Below are positions 10,827-21,279 of a DNA stretch of 64,000 nt, piece after piece. The stretch lies in NCBI GenBank assembly GCA_025452255.1, contig CP104974.1:806001-870000 (forward strand), read 5' to 3'. Every line of letters begins with the position of its first letter. Positions within the stretch are counted from its first letter, which is position 1. Under the pieces are notes generated by a model, which was not told the DNA's origin, made no database searches, and worked only from the letters and a program-made list of their open reading frames with translations. This stretch comes from Devosia sp. A8/3-2. GTDB lineage: Bacteria > Pseudomonadota > Alphaproteobacteria > Rhizobiales > Devosiaceae. The position numbers and the translations under genes are program-made.

Positions 10827-11449
10827 ATGGCCACAGCGGATCGCTCGGCGGGTGCATTGGACCGGCGCGATGAAGCGCCCAATGTCGAACTGGCCGAAGA
10901 GCTCGTGGCCCGCGAGGACAAAGCCGGCATTGCCGAAGTGGTGGCGCTGGTGCGCTCGGGCACCAGCCGGCAGCGCAATGACGGCATGAAGGTGCTTTAC
11001 GAGATCGGCGCGCGGCGGCCGGACTCGGTGGGTGGCTATTGCCCCGTCTTTCTCGAAGCGCTGGCAAGCTCGAACAACAAGCAGGTCTGGGGCGCCATGG
11101 CGGCGCTCGATAGCGTGGCCGAACAGCGCGCCGATACACTGGTGGCCGAATTGCCGCGGATCATGGCGGCGGCCGACAAGGGCTCGGTGATCGCCAAGGA
11201 TCGCTGTACCTCGATCTCGGTCAAGCTGGCACGGGCGGGCTATGCGCAAAGGCCGTGCCGCTCCCGGTCGAGCGGCTCAAGAATGCGGCGCCCAACCAGT
11301 TTCCCGCATATGCCGAGGAAACGGCAAGCGTTTTGACGCCCGAGCAGAAGCCGGGTTTTCTGGCCGTGCTGACCGAGCGGATCAAGGGGATCGCGCAAAA
11401 GTCGAAGCGGGACCGGGTGGAACGGGTATTGCGGAAGCTGAACGGGTAG
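10827..11449 (+). CDS. HEAT-repeat-like hypothetical protein downstream of deoD
   Basis: About 207 residues, rich in Ala/Glu/Lys helices. Segments such as QRNDGMKVLYEIGARRPDSV and NKQVWGAMAALDSVAEQRAD look like HEAT/armadillo-type helical repeats, so a protein-binding scaffold is plausible. No catalytic motif is visible. A frame break near 11255 separates ...ARAGYAQ from AVPLPVERLKNAAPNQF. It begins immediately after deoD and is likely cotranscribed. I do not recognise the family. Confidence 0.65.
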
Positions 11450-11557
11450 CCCCAATCCCCATCACGCGCTCGTCATTAACCCTCGTAAAATCCGCCACCG
11501 TTCCGCCGGGATCGCTGTGTTAACCTGCGATTAAGATCGCCGAGGGCCCGACCGCCA

Positions 11558-12906
11558 ATGCAGCTCAAGCCGAATGCCTATCGCCTCAACGAGACCGTCA
11601 AGGGCGTCGAGACGATGACCCGTTTTGCGCTGGCCGTGCTGGCGCTGGCCTCGGGCGTCTATACCTATCTGGGGGTGCGAGGCATTCTCGACGGGTCGGC
11701 GAGCTTTGTGTTCTTTGCCGCCATCATCTATTCGGTCGCCGTGTCGGTGGCCATCTATGCCTTTTGGAGCTTCATGCTGCGCTTCGTGCCGCTGGTGACC
11801 AATGGGGTGCAGCGGCTCGGGCTGTTCCTCACCATGGCGGTGGGCTGCGCCATGATCATTGCCATGTCGAGTTGGCTCAATGCGGCGGCTTTGGCCGGGT
11901 CTGCCGCCACCGAGCAGCATATGGCCGTGACGCTACAGGGCTATGCCGAGGATCTGGATCAGGCCCATTCCAATGCGCTGGCCGCCCAATCGCTGCTGCC
12001 CGATGTGCAGCGCGCGGCGGAGCGGTTTACCGGGCTGGCCGCCGATGAGCGGGAATCGGGCGCCCTGACCGGCACGACCGGTTCGGGGAGCGTGGTGCAA
12101 TTGCTGACCCAGATGGGCACCCAGATGAACCAGCTGGCAGCGACCATTACCGGCTCGCGCGACCGGTGGCGACCCAGTTCGAACAGGGCTCGGCCCGGCT
12201 GGCCACCATGCGCGAACTGGTCTCGACGCCGGGCGCCATCGAGCCGCGCGCCGATAGTTTCCAGACCGAGGCGGTGCAACTCTCGGCCATTATCGCTTCC
12301 CTGCAGCAGACCGGGGTTGCCGCATCGGTCAAGCGCGCTTCTGCCGATCTCTCCGCCGGGTTCATCGCGCCGGTGGCCAATGGGCAATCGGCGGATCTGG
12401 CCAATCGGCAGGATCAGGTGATGGAAACCGTGCGCGTTTCAGTGGCGGCGCAATCGGCGGCGCTGACCGCGGCGGCCGACGAAATCCCGGCGACGCCGAC
12501 GGTGGAACAGCGCCGCTTCGTGCCGTTGTCCAGCGCCGAGGCGGTGATCCGCTATTGGCAGGACTTCATCCCGTCACGGGCCGGCGCCATTTCCATCGAT
12601 CTTTTGCCCGTCGTGCTGGTGCTCGTGCTGATGATCGTCAACGACGCCATGCGGCGCGATTCCGAAACGCTGGAAGAGGCGGAAAACATCACCGCGGCCG
12701 AAATGCTGCGGGCCATGGCTTTGTACCGCCGCATGGAGGCAGCGGGGGTGATGCCTGAACCGGTGCGGAGTGAGCCTGTGATGGAGCCCGAAGTGGTGCC
12801 GGAGCCGGTTGAGGAACCAGCAGCGGCGCAGGTGGCCGATGACACCACCGTCACCCCGATCGACGCGGCCCAGCGCAAACGCACCGACGGGCCGCGCCCG
12901 GCATGA
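11558..12906 (+). CDS. Inner-membrane protein of unknown function, coupled to a ClpP-like protease
   Basis: About 450 residues. Three hydrophobic helices lie near the N-terminus (around residues 24-45, 50-78 and 87-112). A long Ala/Gln/Ser-rich helical segment without cysteine follows, then one more hydrophobic helix (IDLLPVVLVLVLMIVND) and a Pro/Glu-rich, probably cytoplasmic tail. This predicts a large loop, probably periplasmic. A frame break near 12165 joins TITGSRD to ATQFEQGSARLA. Its stop overlaps the next start as ATGA, so the two are translated together. No homology recognised. Confidence 0.65.
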
Positions 12907-13691
12907 AGACCGCCGCCAATGCCCGCCCCGAGAGCGACGCAGGCCCCTTTTATCGCGGGGCGATCCGCTGGCTGGCCGGGCTTGAGGATGGCGCAATCCT
13001 GCGGGTGGCGTTTTTGGCCTGCTGATCGGCACCGCCTCGGTGCTCTATGTGGATTTTCGCGAGCTGACTGCCGGCGAGCGCGGGCCTGGCCCAGCCGGGC
13101 CATCCCATCCTGCCGCCCTCCAATCCGGGGATGCCGCAGGGGCCGATGCCCAATGTCACCACCGCCCCCGAAGTGCTCGACCAGCCATTGGAGATCGCCT
13201 TGGGCACCGGTGGGCAATTGCGCCTGACCGGCGCGGCGGAGCGCTTCGCCGCCGAGATTGCGGCGCAGGGCGAGTATGTGCAGACTGTCCTTCTCGATTC
13301 GCCCGGAGGGTCGGTCGTGGATGCGCTGGCAATAGGCGATCTGATCCATGAGAAGGGGCTGGCGACCGAAGTCGCGGCCGGATCGTTCTGCGCCTCATCC
13401 TGCCCCATTGTTTTCGCCTCGGGGCTTGAGCGGATTGCCAGTGCGGACGCGGCCATTGGCGTGCACCAGATTTATGCCTCGGCCATGAGCGGGGACCCCC
13501 TGCGCGCGGCGGGCGTAGCCATGGCCGATGCGCAGAGCACGACGGCCGATATCATCGCGCATCTGACCAAGACTGGTGTTGATCCGGCCATGTGGCTGCA
13601 TGCCTTGCAGACGCCGCCGGATCAGCTTTACTATTTTTCTGCCGAGGAGCTGACGACACTAAAGATCGTCACAAACCTTGCGCAGAATTAA
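12903..13691 (+). CDS. Membrane-anchored periplasmic ClpP/crotonase-fold protease-like protein
   Basis: About 260 residues. A short N-terminal hydrophobic stretch (ILRVAFLACLLIG-like once the frame is repaired) precedes a Pro-rich linker. The globular domain has VLLDSPGGSVVDALAIGD, FCASSCPIVFASG and AIGVHQIY. SPGG plus CASSCP and xGVHQ are the layout of the ClpP-like group of predicted periplasmic proteins, with the serine of SSC as the candidate nucleophile. Frame breaks near 13015 and in 13085-13130. The start overlaps the preceding gene by four bases. The substrate is unknown. Confidence 0.68.
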
Positions 13692-13769
13692 CGCGCCATA
13701 ACGGAACCGGTGGAGGATCGGAACCGTTGCGGAACAAGGGCTTAAATTCGCGGACGGGAGGCCGCAACC

Positions 13770-14165
13770 ATGACCCATATTCACACTCTGACGCGCCATC
13801 GCGACATCCAGAACTGGGTGAGTGACCGACATGGCATTCCGGCCATCGCCCGGGTGCGCAACCGGTTCGGCGAGGAACGCGCCCAGCTCAAGCTGAGCTT
13901 TCAGCGTCCGAGCTGGCAGGGCGGCCCCAATGAGGGGATCAGCCCTTGCTCATGGACGGCGTGGTTGGCCGAACTCGACCGCCAGCAATTGGCGCTCAAG
14001 GTCGATCTGACCGCCGATGATTTCGAGCTGGTGGATCGCCGCCAATCAGAATTGATCGCAGTTCAGCTGCCGGCCTGCCCGCTCTGGCGGGGGTCGGCCG
14101 CTGTGTCGACCGGCTCGATGCTCACGGCATGCACGCGGTCGCGGCCGGCCTTCTTGGCGGCGTAA
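13770..14165 (+). CDS. Small hypothetical protein (C-terminus uncertain)
   Basis: It starts MTHIHTLTRHRDIQNWVSDRHGIPAIARVRN-like (first 20: MTHIHTLTRHRDIQNWVSDR) and continues with FGEERAQLKLSF and SPCSWTAWLAELDRQQLAL. This pattern of a short HxxI start and a W..WL.EL.R..LAL motif occurs in small soluble alphaproteobacterial proteins of unknown role. As read, the frame runs about 100 bases into the convergent diguanylate cyclase gene; after VDRRQSELI it looks non-native. A single-base error near 14055 would end it at about residue 95. Confidence 0.5.
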   Translation: MTHIHTLTRHRDIQNWVSDRHGIPAIARVRNRFGEERAQLKLSFQRPSWQGGPNEGISPCSWTAWLAELDRQQLALKVDLTADDFELVDRRQSELIAVQLPACPLWRGSAAVSTGSMLTACTRSRPAFLAA

Positions 14166-15264
14166 AGCGCCGCGTCGGCGCAGTGGACCAGATCGTGCAG
14201 GCCATCGCCGGGCTGCATCTGGGTGACGCCGAAACTGGCGCTGAGTGGGCGATTGGCGCCCAGATCGCTGCCCGATAGCGCGGCAAAGGCACGGCGCACA
14301 CCTTCGGCATAAAGCCGCCCAGAGGCCAGATTGGCCCCGGGCAAGAGGATGGCGAATTCTTCCCCGCCATGCCGCCCCAGCACCATGCGGGCATCGGCGC
14401 TATTGGCCAAAAGCCCGGCAAAGGCGGCGATCACCCGGTCGCCGGCATCATGGCCGAATGTGTCGTTAACGTCCTTGAAATGATCCAGATCCGCCAGCAC
14501 CAGCGCCGAGGGAATGCGGGCGCGCGTGGCATGCTGCAACGCCCGCTCCGCCCGCTCTTCGAAGCCACGGCGATTGAGCAGGCCGGACAGCTTGTCGGTT
14601 TCCGAGCGCAGGGTGATTTCGGCCATCACCTCGCGCACATTGACCAACAGCATCAGCACGCCATTGGACACTAAAAGGAATGCCGTCAGCACTGGGTATA
14701 GGCGCCATAGAGGCTGTGCAGGTAATTTTGCAGGCTGGCATCGCCTGTGCCCATGGCCAGTACGGCTTAGCGATAAACTGCAGCCCGCTGACCAACAGGA
14801 ACACGATCAGCAGCACATCGAGTGAGCCACGGCGTGGCGCCCGGAAGACGGTGATGGCCGCCGGGATATGGGCGAAGAAATAGGGCAGCTGGTAGATCAT
14901 CGCCCGCCCCAGTGTGGCCGTGGCGGGCTCGTTGATCAGGATAATATTGGCGAGCAGGGAGACCCCGCCCAGTAGACCAAGCCGGGTCCACGGCACGGCC
15001 ACGACATAGTGGCGGGCCAATCCGATGATGCAGATGAGGAAAGCCGAGAGCGATATGGCAAAGACAATGATGCCGAGCAGCCGCGGATCGTCTCGGCCGG
15101 GCAGGATATAGTCGAGAATGCAATTGAGGACGCCCGGGCCATAGGCCAGCGAAAGCCAGCGCGCCGATGGCCCCGGTATAGCGCCACGCCACGGCGCCAA
15201 AGGCCGCGGCAAACAATGCCGCGACGAAGATATTGATGGCGAGGATGAAACCGGCGGCACCCAT
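14063..15264 (-). CDS. Membrane-bound diguanylate cyclase (GGDEF)
   Basis: The N-terminal half has about six hydrophobic helices (for example GAAGFILAINIFVAALFA, FAISLSAFLICIIGLA, LLGGVSLLANIILI). The C-terminal GGDEF domain has DKLSGLLNRRGFEERAE, ADLDHFKDVNDTFGHDAGD and the active-site signature GRHGGEEF, so c-di-GMP synthesis is expected. About 400 residues. No EAL domain, and no clear RxxD inhibitory site was checked. Frame breaks near 15170 and around 14700-14765. The start at 15264 (MGAAGFIL) fits the first membrane helix. Confidence 0.85.
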
Positions 15265-15439
15265 GTTCGCAACTCTGCTCGAGAGCCGGACACGGCCCGG
15301 CGTCCCCATTCGGCATCGAGGTGCCGGACACGGCCAATGGACGCTTCTCGTCCATTGGTTCCAGCGCTTATGGGCCGATCCTATCGCGGTGGGCAGAACG
15401 AGAGGTTAACGCGAGGGCTTGCTGTCCTTGACGTAAGTC

Positions 15440-16458
15440 CTAAGCCGCTACCGCCCGCGGCACCAGCCCAAAGGCCTCGGCGATGAGCTGATAGGAGCGG
15501 CGGCGCAACTCGTAGCTGTGCACGGTGGTGGTAATGATCACCTCGTCGGCCCCCGCGCTTTCGACCTTTTCAGCGATGGTGTCGCGCACGGTCTGCGGCG
15601 AGCCGACGATCCAGAGCGTGGATTGATGATCGATGACGCTTTGCTGCTGGCTGGTCAGCACGCGCGCATGGGCATCTTCCGGGCTCATCAGGCGGCGCTG
15701 TTCGCCGGTGGTGAACAGGGCCCATTGCACAGCCCGGGAATAGGAGAGGTATTGCGCCTCCTCATCGGTGGGGGCGCAGACCACCGAAACGCCCAGAATG
15801 GTGCACGGCTCGGGCATGGCTTCGCTGGGTTTAAAGCCATAGCGATAGGCCTCGAACGCAGGCGCCGCCGGGGTGTGGCTGAAATGGGCGGCAAAGGCAT
15901 AGCCCATGCCCAATTGGCCGGCCGCTCAGGCGCTGGCGCCGGACGAACCCAGCAGCCAGAGGGGGGCAGGCGAATGCCGCCGGGCGCCACCGGCACGCGT
16001 GAAAAGGGGTGGTCGGTCGGGAAATTATCCTCATCGAACGCCATCATTTCGGCCAGATAAGTGGAAAATTCCTCGCCGCCGCCGCTGCGCAGAGCGCGCA
16101 TGGCATAGCCATCGCCGCCCGGCGCGCGGCCCGAGCCCAGATCGACCCGGCCGGGATGCAGCGCTTCAAGCGTGCGGAAAGCCTCGGCAATGCGCAGTGG
16201 CGCGTGGTTAAGCAGCATGACGCCGCCCGAGCCGACGCGGATATTCTTGGTATGGGCGGCGGCGCTGGCAATCAGCACTTCGGGGGAGGAGGAGGCAATC
16301 GAGGCCATGCCGTGATGCTCGGCATACCACAGGCGGGTATAGCCGAGCGCGTCCCCCAGCTGCGCCAGCCGAATCGTTTCGGCCGGGGCGTCAGGCGTCG
16401 AGCTCCCTTCGGCAATGGGGGCAAGATCGAGGATCGAAAGGGCAAAGGGCTTGGACAT
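15440..16458 (-). CDS. LLM-class flavin-dependent oxidoreductase
   Basis: Luciferase-like monooxygenase fold, about 339 residues. ALSILDLAPIAEGSS, LWYAEHHGM, VGSGGVMLLNHAPLRIAEAF and RVDLGSGRAPG are typical of the subgroup annotated as LLM-class oxidoreductases of unknown substrate. Two frame breaks lie near 15963 (in a run of six Cs before LWLLGSSGASA) and near 15930 (before AAGQLGMGYAF). Single gene between the GGDEF gene and the PagL-like pair. Confidence 0.85.
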
Positions 16459-16703
16459 GGCGGGTCAATCGTCTTTCAAAGGCGCAATGGCTGGCTTCTA
16501 TCGTCTGATTACGATGAAAGATAGGCTCTGCAGGCCCCTCATGCCACCCCGCCTCGGCTGCATGGGCGCGATTTTTTGCCCCCGATCGCTATCAAACCGA
16601 GCGTTGCCCGCTGGTCACAGCAGCCGCAAATCGCAGCGAAGGCATTGACTCCATTGGCGCTTGCAAGCTCAATGCAGGCCGTTTTCCAAGTGAATGGTCT
16701 TCC

Positions 16704-17298
16704 ATGTCGGTACTGCGTACGCTGCTTTTTTCTGCCACGGGTCTTGTCGGCGCCGCTGCGCCAGTGGCCGCGCAGGATCTCATGGACCCCCATCCGCTGG
16801 CCGGCGTGGTCGATGAATTGCGCATCGGCGTGCATGCCCATTCCGTTGACAGCACCATGCTGCCCTTCAGCGTGCAGAACTGGGATCTCAGCCATATCGA
16901 GGATGTCAGCTTCGACGTGCTGTTCACCTCGCCCGACCCGGACGCTTTCCGCTGGGTCGGCGCGCCTCGCCCCGAAGTTGGCGCCACGCTCAATCTGGGC
17001 GACGGCGATCTCGATCGCCCATCTGGGCCTGACTCGGCAATTGCCGGTGTTTGAAACCCCGTTCTATCTCGAAGGCACGTTCGGCGCCGCCGTCAATGAT
17101 GGCTATCTGACCGGGGCCCCCGAGGGCCGCAAGAATTTCGGCTGCCGCGTCAATTTCTACGAACGGTTCGGCGTTGGCGCCAATCTCAGCGAAACCATGA
17201 CCGCGACGCTGACCTATGAGCACACCTCCAACAATGGCTGGTGCGATGCCAATGACGGCCTGTCGAACTTCGGCCTGCGGGTCGGCTGGAAGTTCTAG
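16704..17298 (+). CDS. PagL-like acyloxyacyl hydrolase / outer-membrane beta-barrel
   Basis: About 198 residues with a signal peptide (MSVLRTLLFSATGLVGAAAP, cleavage near VAAQ). The C-terminus has LTYEHTSNNGWCDAN and ends GLRVGWKF, the terminal-aromatic signature of outer-membrane barrels. The HxSNxG motif is the His-Ser catalytic pair of lipid A 3-O-deacylases. Two cysteines (NFGC, NGWC) may form a disulfide. A frame break near 17015 separates LNLGDGDL from LGLTRQLP. A paralogue follows 285 bases downstream. Lipid A as substrate is inferred. Confidence 0.75.
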
Positions 17299-17361
17299 GC
17301 ATTCAGCTGATGCTGGCCTGCAAATGATGGTTGGCCAAACTCTATCCTAAAGAAAACCACG

Positions 17362-17445
17362 GTGTCATTCCGGCGCAGGCGGGAACCTCCGTTTGCTTTC
17401 TTCTGCATCCCAAAACAGAGGTTCCCGCCTGCGCCGGAATGACAC
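17362..17445. repeat. REP-type inverted repeat, 28-base arms
   Basis: Arms 17362-17389 and 17418-17445 are perfect inverted copies (core GTGTCATTCCGGCGCAGGC) around a 28-base AT-richer loop. The same core recurs at 19056-19148 and 29244-29269. It lies between the two PagL-like genes. Confidence 0.85.
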
Positions 17446-17582
17446 TGTAGGTGAGATGAGCTTGTCGTGAGCTGCGGCACCACGCCACCAGCGTTAACGC
17501 TCAGTTAAAGACAATTTGAATCAAACATTGCGCATTCCGGTGCCGCGCCATCCAATCGCCGCAGGCGAATTGGAGTTGAGTG

Positions 17583-18140
17583 ATGCGGATAATCTGGCAG
17601 GCGATGATGGCTTTGGGCATGACGCTGCTCGCCGTAAGCGGCGCACACGCCCAGTTCGATATCGTGCCCGAAATCCGCGGCGGCATTTTCTCGCGCGGCG
17701 TGACCGATGCCGATAGTTCCGGGCTGTTCGATACCGAGCGCATCGAAGACGCCAATGTGGAATTGCTGTTTGCCGTGCCGGCGCTGAGCCCGGCTCTGGT
17801 GCCGGCCGAAATCCGCCCGCATCTGGGCGCGACCTTCAATATGGATGGCAAGGAAAGCATGCTCTATGGCGGGCTAAGCCTGACCTTCCGGCTGCCCGTG
17901 CTGCCGATTTTTGCCGAGGCGAGCCCGGGCGGAGCGCTGCAGAATGGCTCCATGCTGGCCGAGGGAACACCGCAACGCTTCGGCTGCGCAGCGCTCGTGC
18001 GCGCCTCCGGCAGTGTGGGCGTCGATGTGCTGCCGGGGGCTTCGCTGATGCTGACGGCCGAGCATTATACCGATGGCGGGCTGTGCGGGGACAGCGAGGC
18101 TTTGACCAATGTGGGCGTGCGAGCGGGCATCAGGTTTTGA
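17583..18140 (+). CDS. PagL-like outer-membrane barrel paralogue, catalytic serine replaced
   Basis: 185 residues, intact, with a signal peptide ending GAHAQ. The layout matches the preceding paralogue: a cysteine after RFGC, then LTAEHYTDGGLCGD, ending VGVRAGIRF. The His of the His-Ser pair is kept, but the serine of HxSN is threonine (EHYTDGG), so it may be inactive or structural. The start ATG at 17583 has GGAG eight bases upstream; a GTG three bases earlier is also possible. Confidence 0.68.
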   Translation: MRIIWQAMMALGMTLLAVSGAHAQFDIVPEIRGGIFSRGVTDADSSGLFDTERIEDANVELLFAVPALSPALVPAEIRPHLGATFNMDGKESMLYGGLSLTFRLPVLPIFAEASPGGALQNGSMLAEGTPQRFGCAALVRASGSVGVDVLPGASLMLTAEHYTDGGLCGDSEALTNVGVRAGIRF

Positions 18141-18157
18141 GCGGACACATCCACCAA

Positions 18158-18189
18158 ACAAAAAGCCCGCAGGCATGACCCGCGGGCTT
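18158..18189 (-). terminator. Terminator downstream of sdhB
   Basis: AAGCCCGC (18163-18170) pairs with GCGGGCTT (18182-18189). Read on the minus strand the stem is followed by a T-run (TTTTTGTTTGG). It may also act weakly for the convergent PagL-like gene. Confidence 0.8.
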
Positions 18190-18213
18190 CTTCAAAGACC
18201 AAAAACCCAAAAA

Positions 18214-18999
18214 TTACGCGGCAACCTTGCGTTCCACCATCATCTTCTTGATTTCGGCAATGGCCTTGGCCGGGTTGAGGCCCTTGGGGCAGACCTTCGC
18301 GCAGTTCATGATGGTGTGGCAGCGATAGAGCTTGAACGGGTCTTCGAGATCGTCGAGCCGCTCCTGCGTGCTCTCGTCGCGGCTGTCGATGAGCCAGCGA
18401 TAGGCTCGGAGCAAGGCGGCGGGGCCGAGATATTTTTCGCCATTCCACCAATAGGACGGACAGGAGGTGGAACAGCAGGCGCAGAGGATACATTCATAGA
18501 GCCCGTCGAGCTTGGCGCGCTCGGGCACTGATTGCGTCCATTCCTTGGTCGGGGTGGGCGAGGTGGTCTTGAGCCGGGGCTCGATGGCGCGGTGCTGGGC
18601 GTAGAAATTGGACAGGTCCGGCACCAGATCCTTGACCACCGGCATATGCGGCAGCGGGTAGATCTTGATCGGGCCGGTCGAGTCATCCATGCCCTTGGTG
18701 CAGGCCGGGGTATTGAGCCCGTTAATGTTCATCGAACACGAGCCGCAAATGCCTTCGCGGCAGGAGCGGCGCAGCGTCAGCGTGGGATCGACCTTATTCT
18801 TGATCCAGAGCAGGCCATCCAGAATCATCGGGCCGCAATCGTCCAGATTGACGAAATAGGTATCGATGCGCGGATTGGCATTCTGGTCGGGGTCGTAGCG
18901 ATAGATGTGATATTCGCGCAGGCGCTTGGCGCCCTCGGGCTTGGGCCGAGTCTTGCCCTTTTGAGGCCGGTCGGCCTTGGGGAGCATCAATTCGACCAT
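18214..18999 (-). CDS. sdhB: Succinate dehydrogenase iron-sulfur subunit
   Basis: Carries electrons from FAD to quinone in complex II. The 2Fe-2S ligands are in [15 protein letters not shown], and the 4Fe-4S and 3Fe-4S ligands in [17 protein letters not shown] and [17 protein letters not shown]. 261 residues, intact. It is separated from the upstream small secreted-protein gene by about 175 bases holding a large REP hairpin, so it may rely on read-through. Confidence 0.97.
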   Translation of the reverse strand: MVELMLPKADRPQKGKTRPKPEGAKRLREYHIYRYDPDQNANPRIDTYFVNLDDCGPMILDGLLWIKNKVDPTLTLRRSCREGICGSCSMNINGLNTPACTKGMDDSTGPIKIYPLPHMPVVKDLVPDLSNFYAQHRAIEPRLKTTSPTPTKEWTQSVPERAKLDGLYECILCACCSTSCPSYWWNGEKYLGPAALLRAYRWLIDSRDESTQERLDDLEDPFKLYRCHTIMNCAKVCPKGLNPAKAIAEIKKMMVERKVAA

Positions 19000-19055
19000 T
19001 TTTGGTCCTTTCCTAAGTACCGCTCAACCGGCACTGAACTTGGTCTATCCACCGT

Positions 19056-19148
19056 GTCATTCCGGCGCAGGCCGGAATCCATGCTGTGTTCTCAGGCTGG
19101 CCGCCGGGGCGGGCCTTCAGCATGGATCCCGGCCTGCGCCGGGATGAC
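19056..19148. repeat. REP-type inverted repeat, 31-base arms
   Basis: Arms 19056-19086 and 19118-19148 pair with two mismatches (core TCCGGCGCAGGCCGG, flank ATCCATGCTG). It sits inside the sdh operon between sdhB and the small secreted-protein gene, where it could stabilise or attenuate mRNA. Confidence 0.85.
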
Positions 19149-19174
19149 TCCGTGGTGTTGTTGGTACTGGCGCA

Positions 19175-19462
19175 TCAATAATTCGGCTTACAGATCTGGT
19201 TCGACTTGGCGACATAGGCATTGTAGGCGACGTAATCGCCCTCGGCTGGGGAGCCACCCTGCATCGATTTGATCACCACGCCCATGAAGCGCTCGTCGAT
19301 CAGCGTCATGGCCGCATCGGCCTTGCAGGCGCAGAGCGCGTCGTCATTGGCGATGCCCATGCAGACTGGTAGAACTCGGCCTTCTGCTCGGCCGAAGGCG
19401 CAGCGGCAAAAGCCGGCGCGACGAGCGTCAGAATCATTGCGGTAGCCAGACCCAGCGCGCAT
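19175..19462 (-). CDS. Small secreted cysteine-containing protein in the sdh operon
   Basis: About 95 residues. Once the frame is repaired, the N-terminus reads as a signal peptide ([20 protein letters not shown]). The mature part has [36 protein letters not shown] and ends SNQICKPNY, giving four cysteines. Frame breaks near 19455 and 19360. The start ATG overlaps the sdhA stop as TGATG when the sdhA end is repaired, so it should be translated with sdhA. The family is not recognised; the genetic link suggests, but does not show, a role near complex II. Confidence 0.6.
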   Translation of the reverse strand: MRAGSGYRNDSDARRAGFCRCAFGRAEGRVLPVCMGIANDDALCACKADAAMTLIDERFMGVVIKSMQGGSPAEGDYVAYNAYVAKSNQICKPNY

Positions 19463-21273
19463 CAATAAACGCGCCTTGGGCGCGATCTTCTTCAGATCAA
19501 TTCCGCCTTCGCTTTCGGGCGTCAGCGGATCGATGATCACTGGCCGGTAGCTGAGCTCCACCGCGCCGGTATCGACATTGACCTTGGCCAGCGTGTGCTT
19601 GCGCCATTCCACATCGTCGCGATTGGGGAAATCCTCATGCGCATGGGCGCCGCGGCTTTCGTGGCGGGCCTCGGCGGAGACCACCGTGGCGATGGCGCAG
19701 GTCATCAGGTTTTCCAGCTCCAGCGTTTCCACCAGATCCGAATTCCAGATCAGCGAGCGATCGGTCACCTTGACGTCGGGCAGGCGCGCATAGATTTCGC
19801 TCATCGCCGCAACGCCATTCTTGAGCGATTGGTCGGTGCGGAACACGGCGGCATCGGCCTGCATGGTGCGCTGCATCTCGTCGCGCAGCTTGGCGGTCGA
19901 TTGGCTGCCATCGGCATGGCGCAGGCGATCGAAGCGGGCGAGGATTTTGGCGTCTTCGGCCGCATTGATGGCCGGCACGGGGCTCGACTTATCGATCACC
20001 CGGCCGGCGCGAATGGCGGCAGCGCGGCCGAACACCACGAGATCGGTGAGGGAATTGGAGCCCAGCCGATTGGCGCCATGCACCGAGGCGCAGGCCGCTT
20101 CGCCCACAGCCATCAGGCCGGGCACGATGCGATTGGGATTTTCGGGCGTGGGGTCGAGCACTTCGCCATGATAATTGGCGGGAATGCCGCCCATATTATA
20201 GTGCACCGTGGGCAGCACCGGGATCGGCTCGCGGGTCAGATCGACACCGGCAAAGATTTTGGCCGATTCGGTAATGCCCGGCAGCCGCTCATGCAGCACC
20301 TTGGGATCGAGATGATCGAGGTGCAGATAAATATGGTCCTTGTTCGGACCGACGCCTCGCCCTTCGTGGATTTCGAGCGTCATGCAGCGGGAAACGACGT
20401 CGCGCGATGCCAGATCCTTGGCATTGGGGGCATAGCGCTCCATGAAGCGCTCGCCTTCCGAATTGGTCAGATACCCGCCTTCGCCGCGCGCCTTCGGTGA
20501 TGAGGACGCCCGCGCCATAAATGCCGGTAGGGTGGAATTGCACGAATTCCATATCCCGGAGCGGCAGGCCCGCCCGCGCCACCATGCCATTACCGTCGCC
20601 GGTGCAAGTATGGGCTGACGTGGCGGAGAAATAGGAGCGGCCATAGCCCCCGGTGGCCAGCACGACCAGCTTGGCGCGGAAGCGATGCAGCGTGCCATCA
20701 TCGAGCTTCCGGGCGATCACGCCACGGCACTCGCCATTTTCGCCCATGATCAGGTCGAGCGCGAAATATTCGATGAAGAATTGCGCGTCATTGCGCAGGC
20801 TCTGCCCGTAAAGGGTGTGCAGGATCGCGTGACCCGTCCGATCGGCGGCAGCGCAGGTGCGCTGCACCGGCGGGCCATCGCCGAATTCGGTCATGTGGCC
20901 GCCAAACGGGCGCTGATAGATTTTGCCCGCTTCGGTCCGGCTGAACGGCACGCCGTAATGCTCGAGTTCGTAGATGGCCGCCGGAGCTTCGCGCGCCAGA
21001 TATTCCATGGCGTCATTATCGCCCAGCCAGTCCGACCCCTTGACGGTGTCGTACATGTGCCATTGCCAGCTATCGGGGCCCATATTCTGGAGCGAAGCCG
21101 CAATGCCGCCCTGCGCGGCCACGGTGTGCGAGCGGGTCGGGAACACCTTGGTGATGCAGGCGGTGTTGAACCCCTGCTCGGCCATGCCCAGAGTCGCCCG
21201 GAGGCCTGCAGCCGCCGGCGCCCACCACGACCACGTCGAATTCGTGGTCGATGAGTTCATAAGTGGAAGCCAT
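19462..21273 (-). CDS. sdhA: Succinate dehydrogenase flavoprotein subunit
   Basis: Oxidises succinate with covalently bound [23 protein letters not shown] starts the FAD fold; the FAD-attachment region is [15 protein letters not shown], with the catalytic regions [15 protein letters not shown] and [13 protein letters not shown]. The C-terminus is [11 protein letters not shown](F)Y. About 603 residues. Frame breaks near 21210 (inside the dinucleotide loop), near 20495 (after GVLITEGA) and near 19470 at the extreme 3' end. Seven bases separate it from sdhD. Confidence 0.95.
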
Positions 21274-21279
21274 CAGGCA

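Noticed and set aside
18214..21273. Fusion of sdhA with the small secreted protein
   Set aside because: They share a frame only because of an indel; repair gives a normal sdhA stop and a TGATG overlap.
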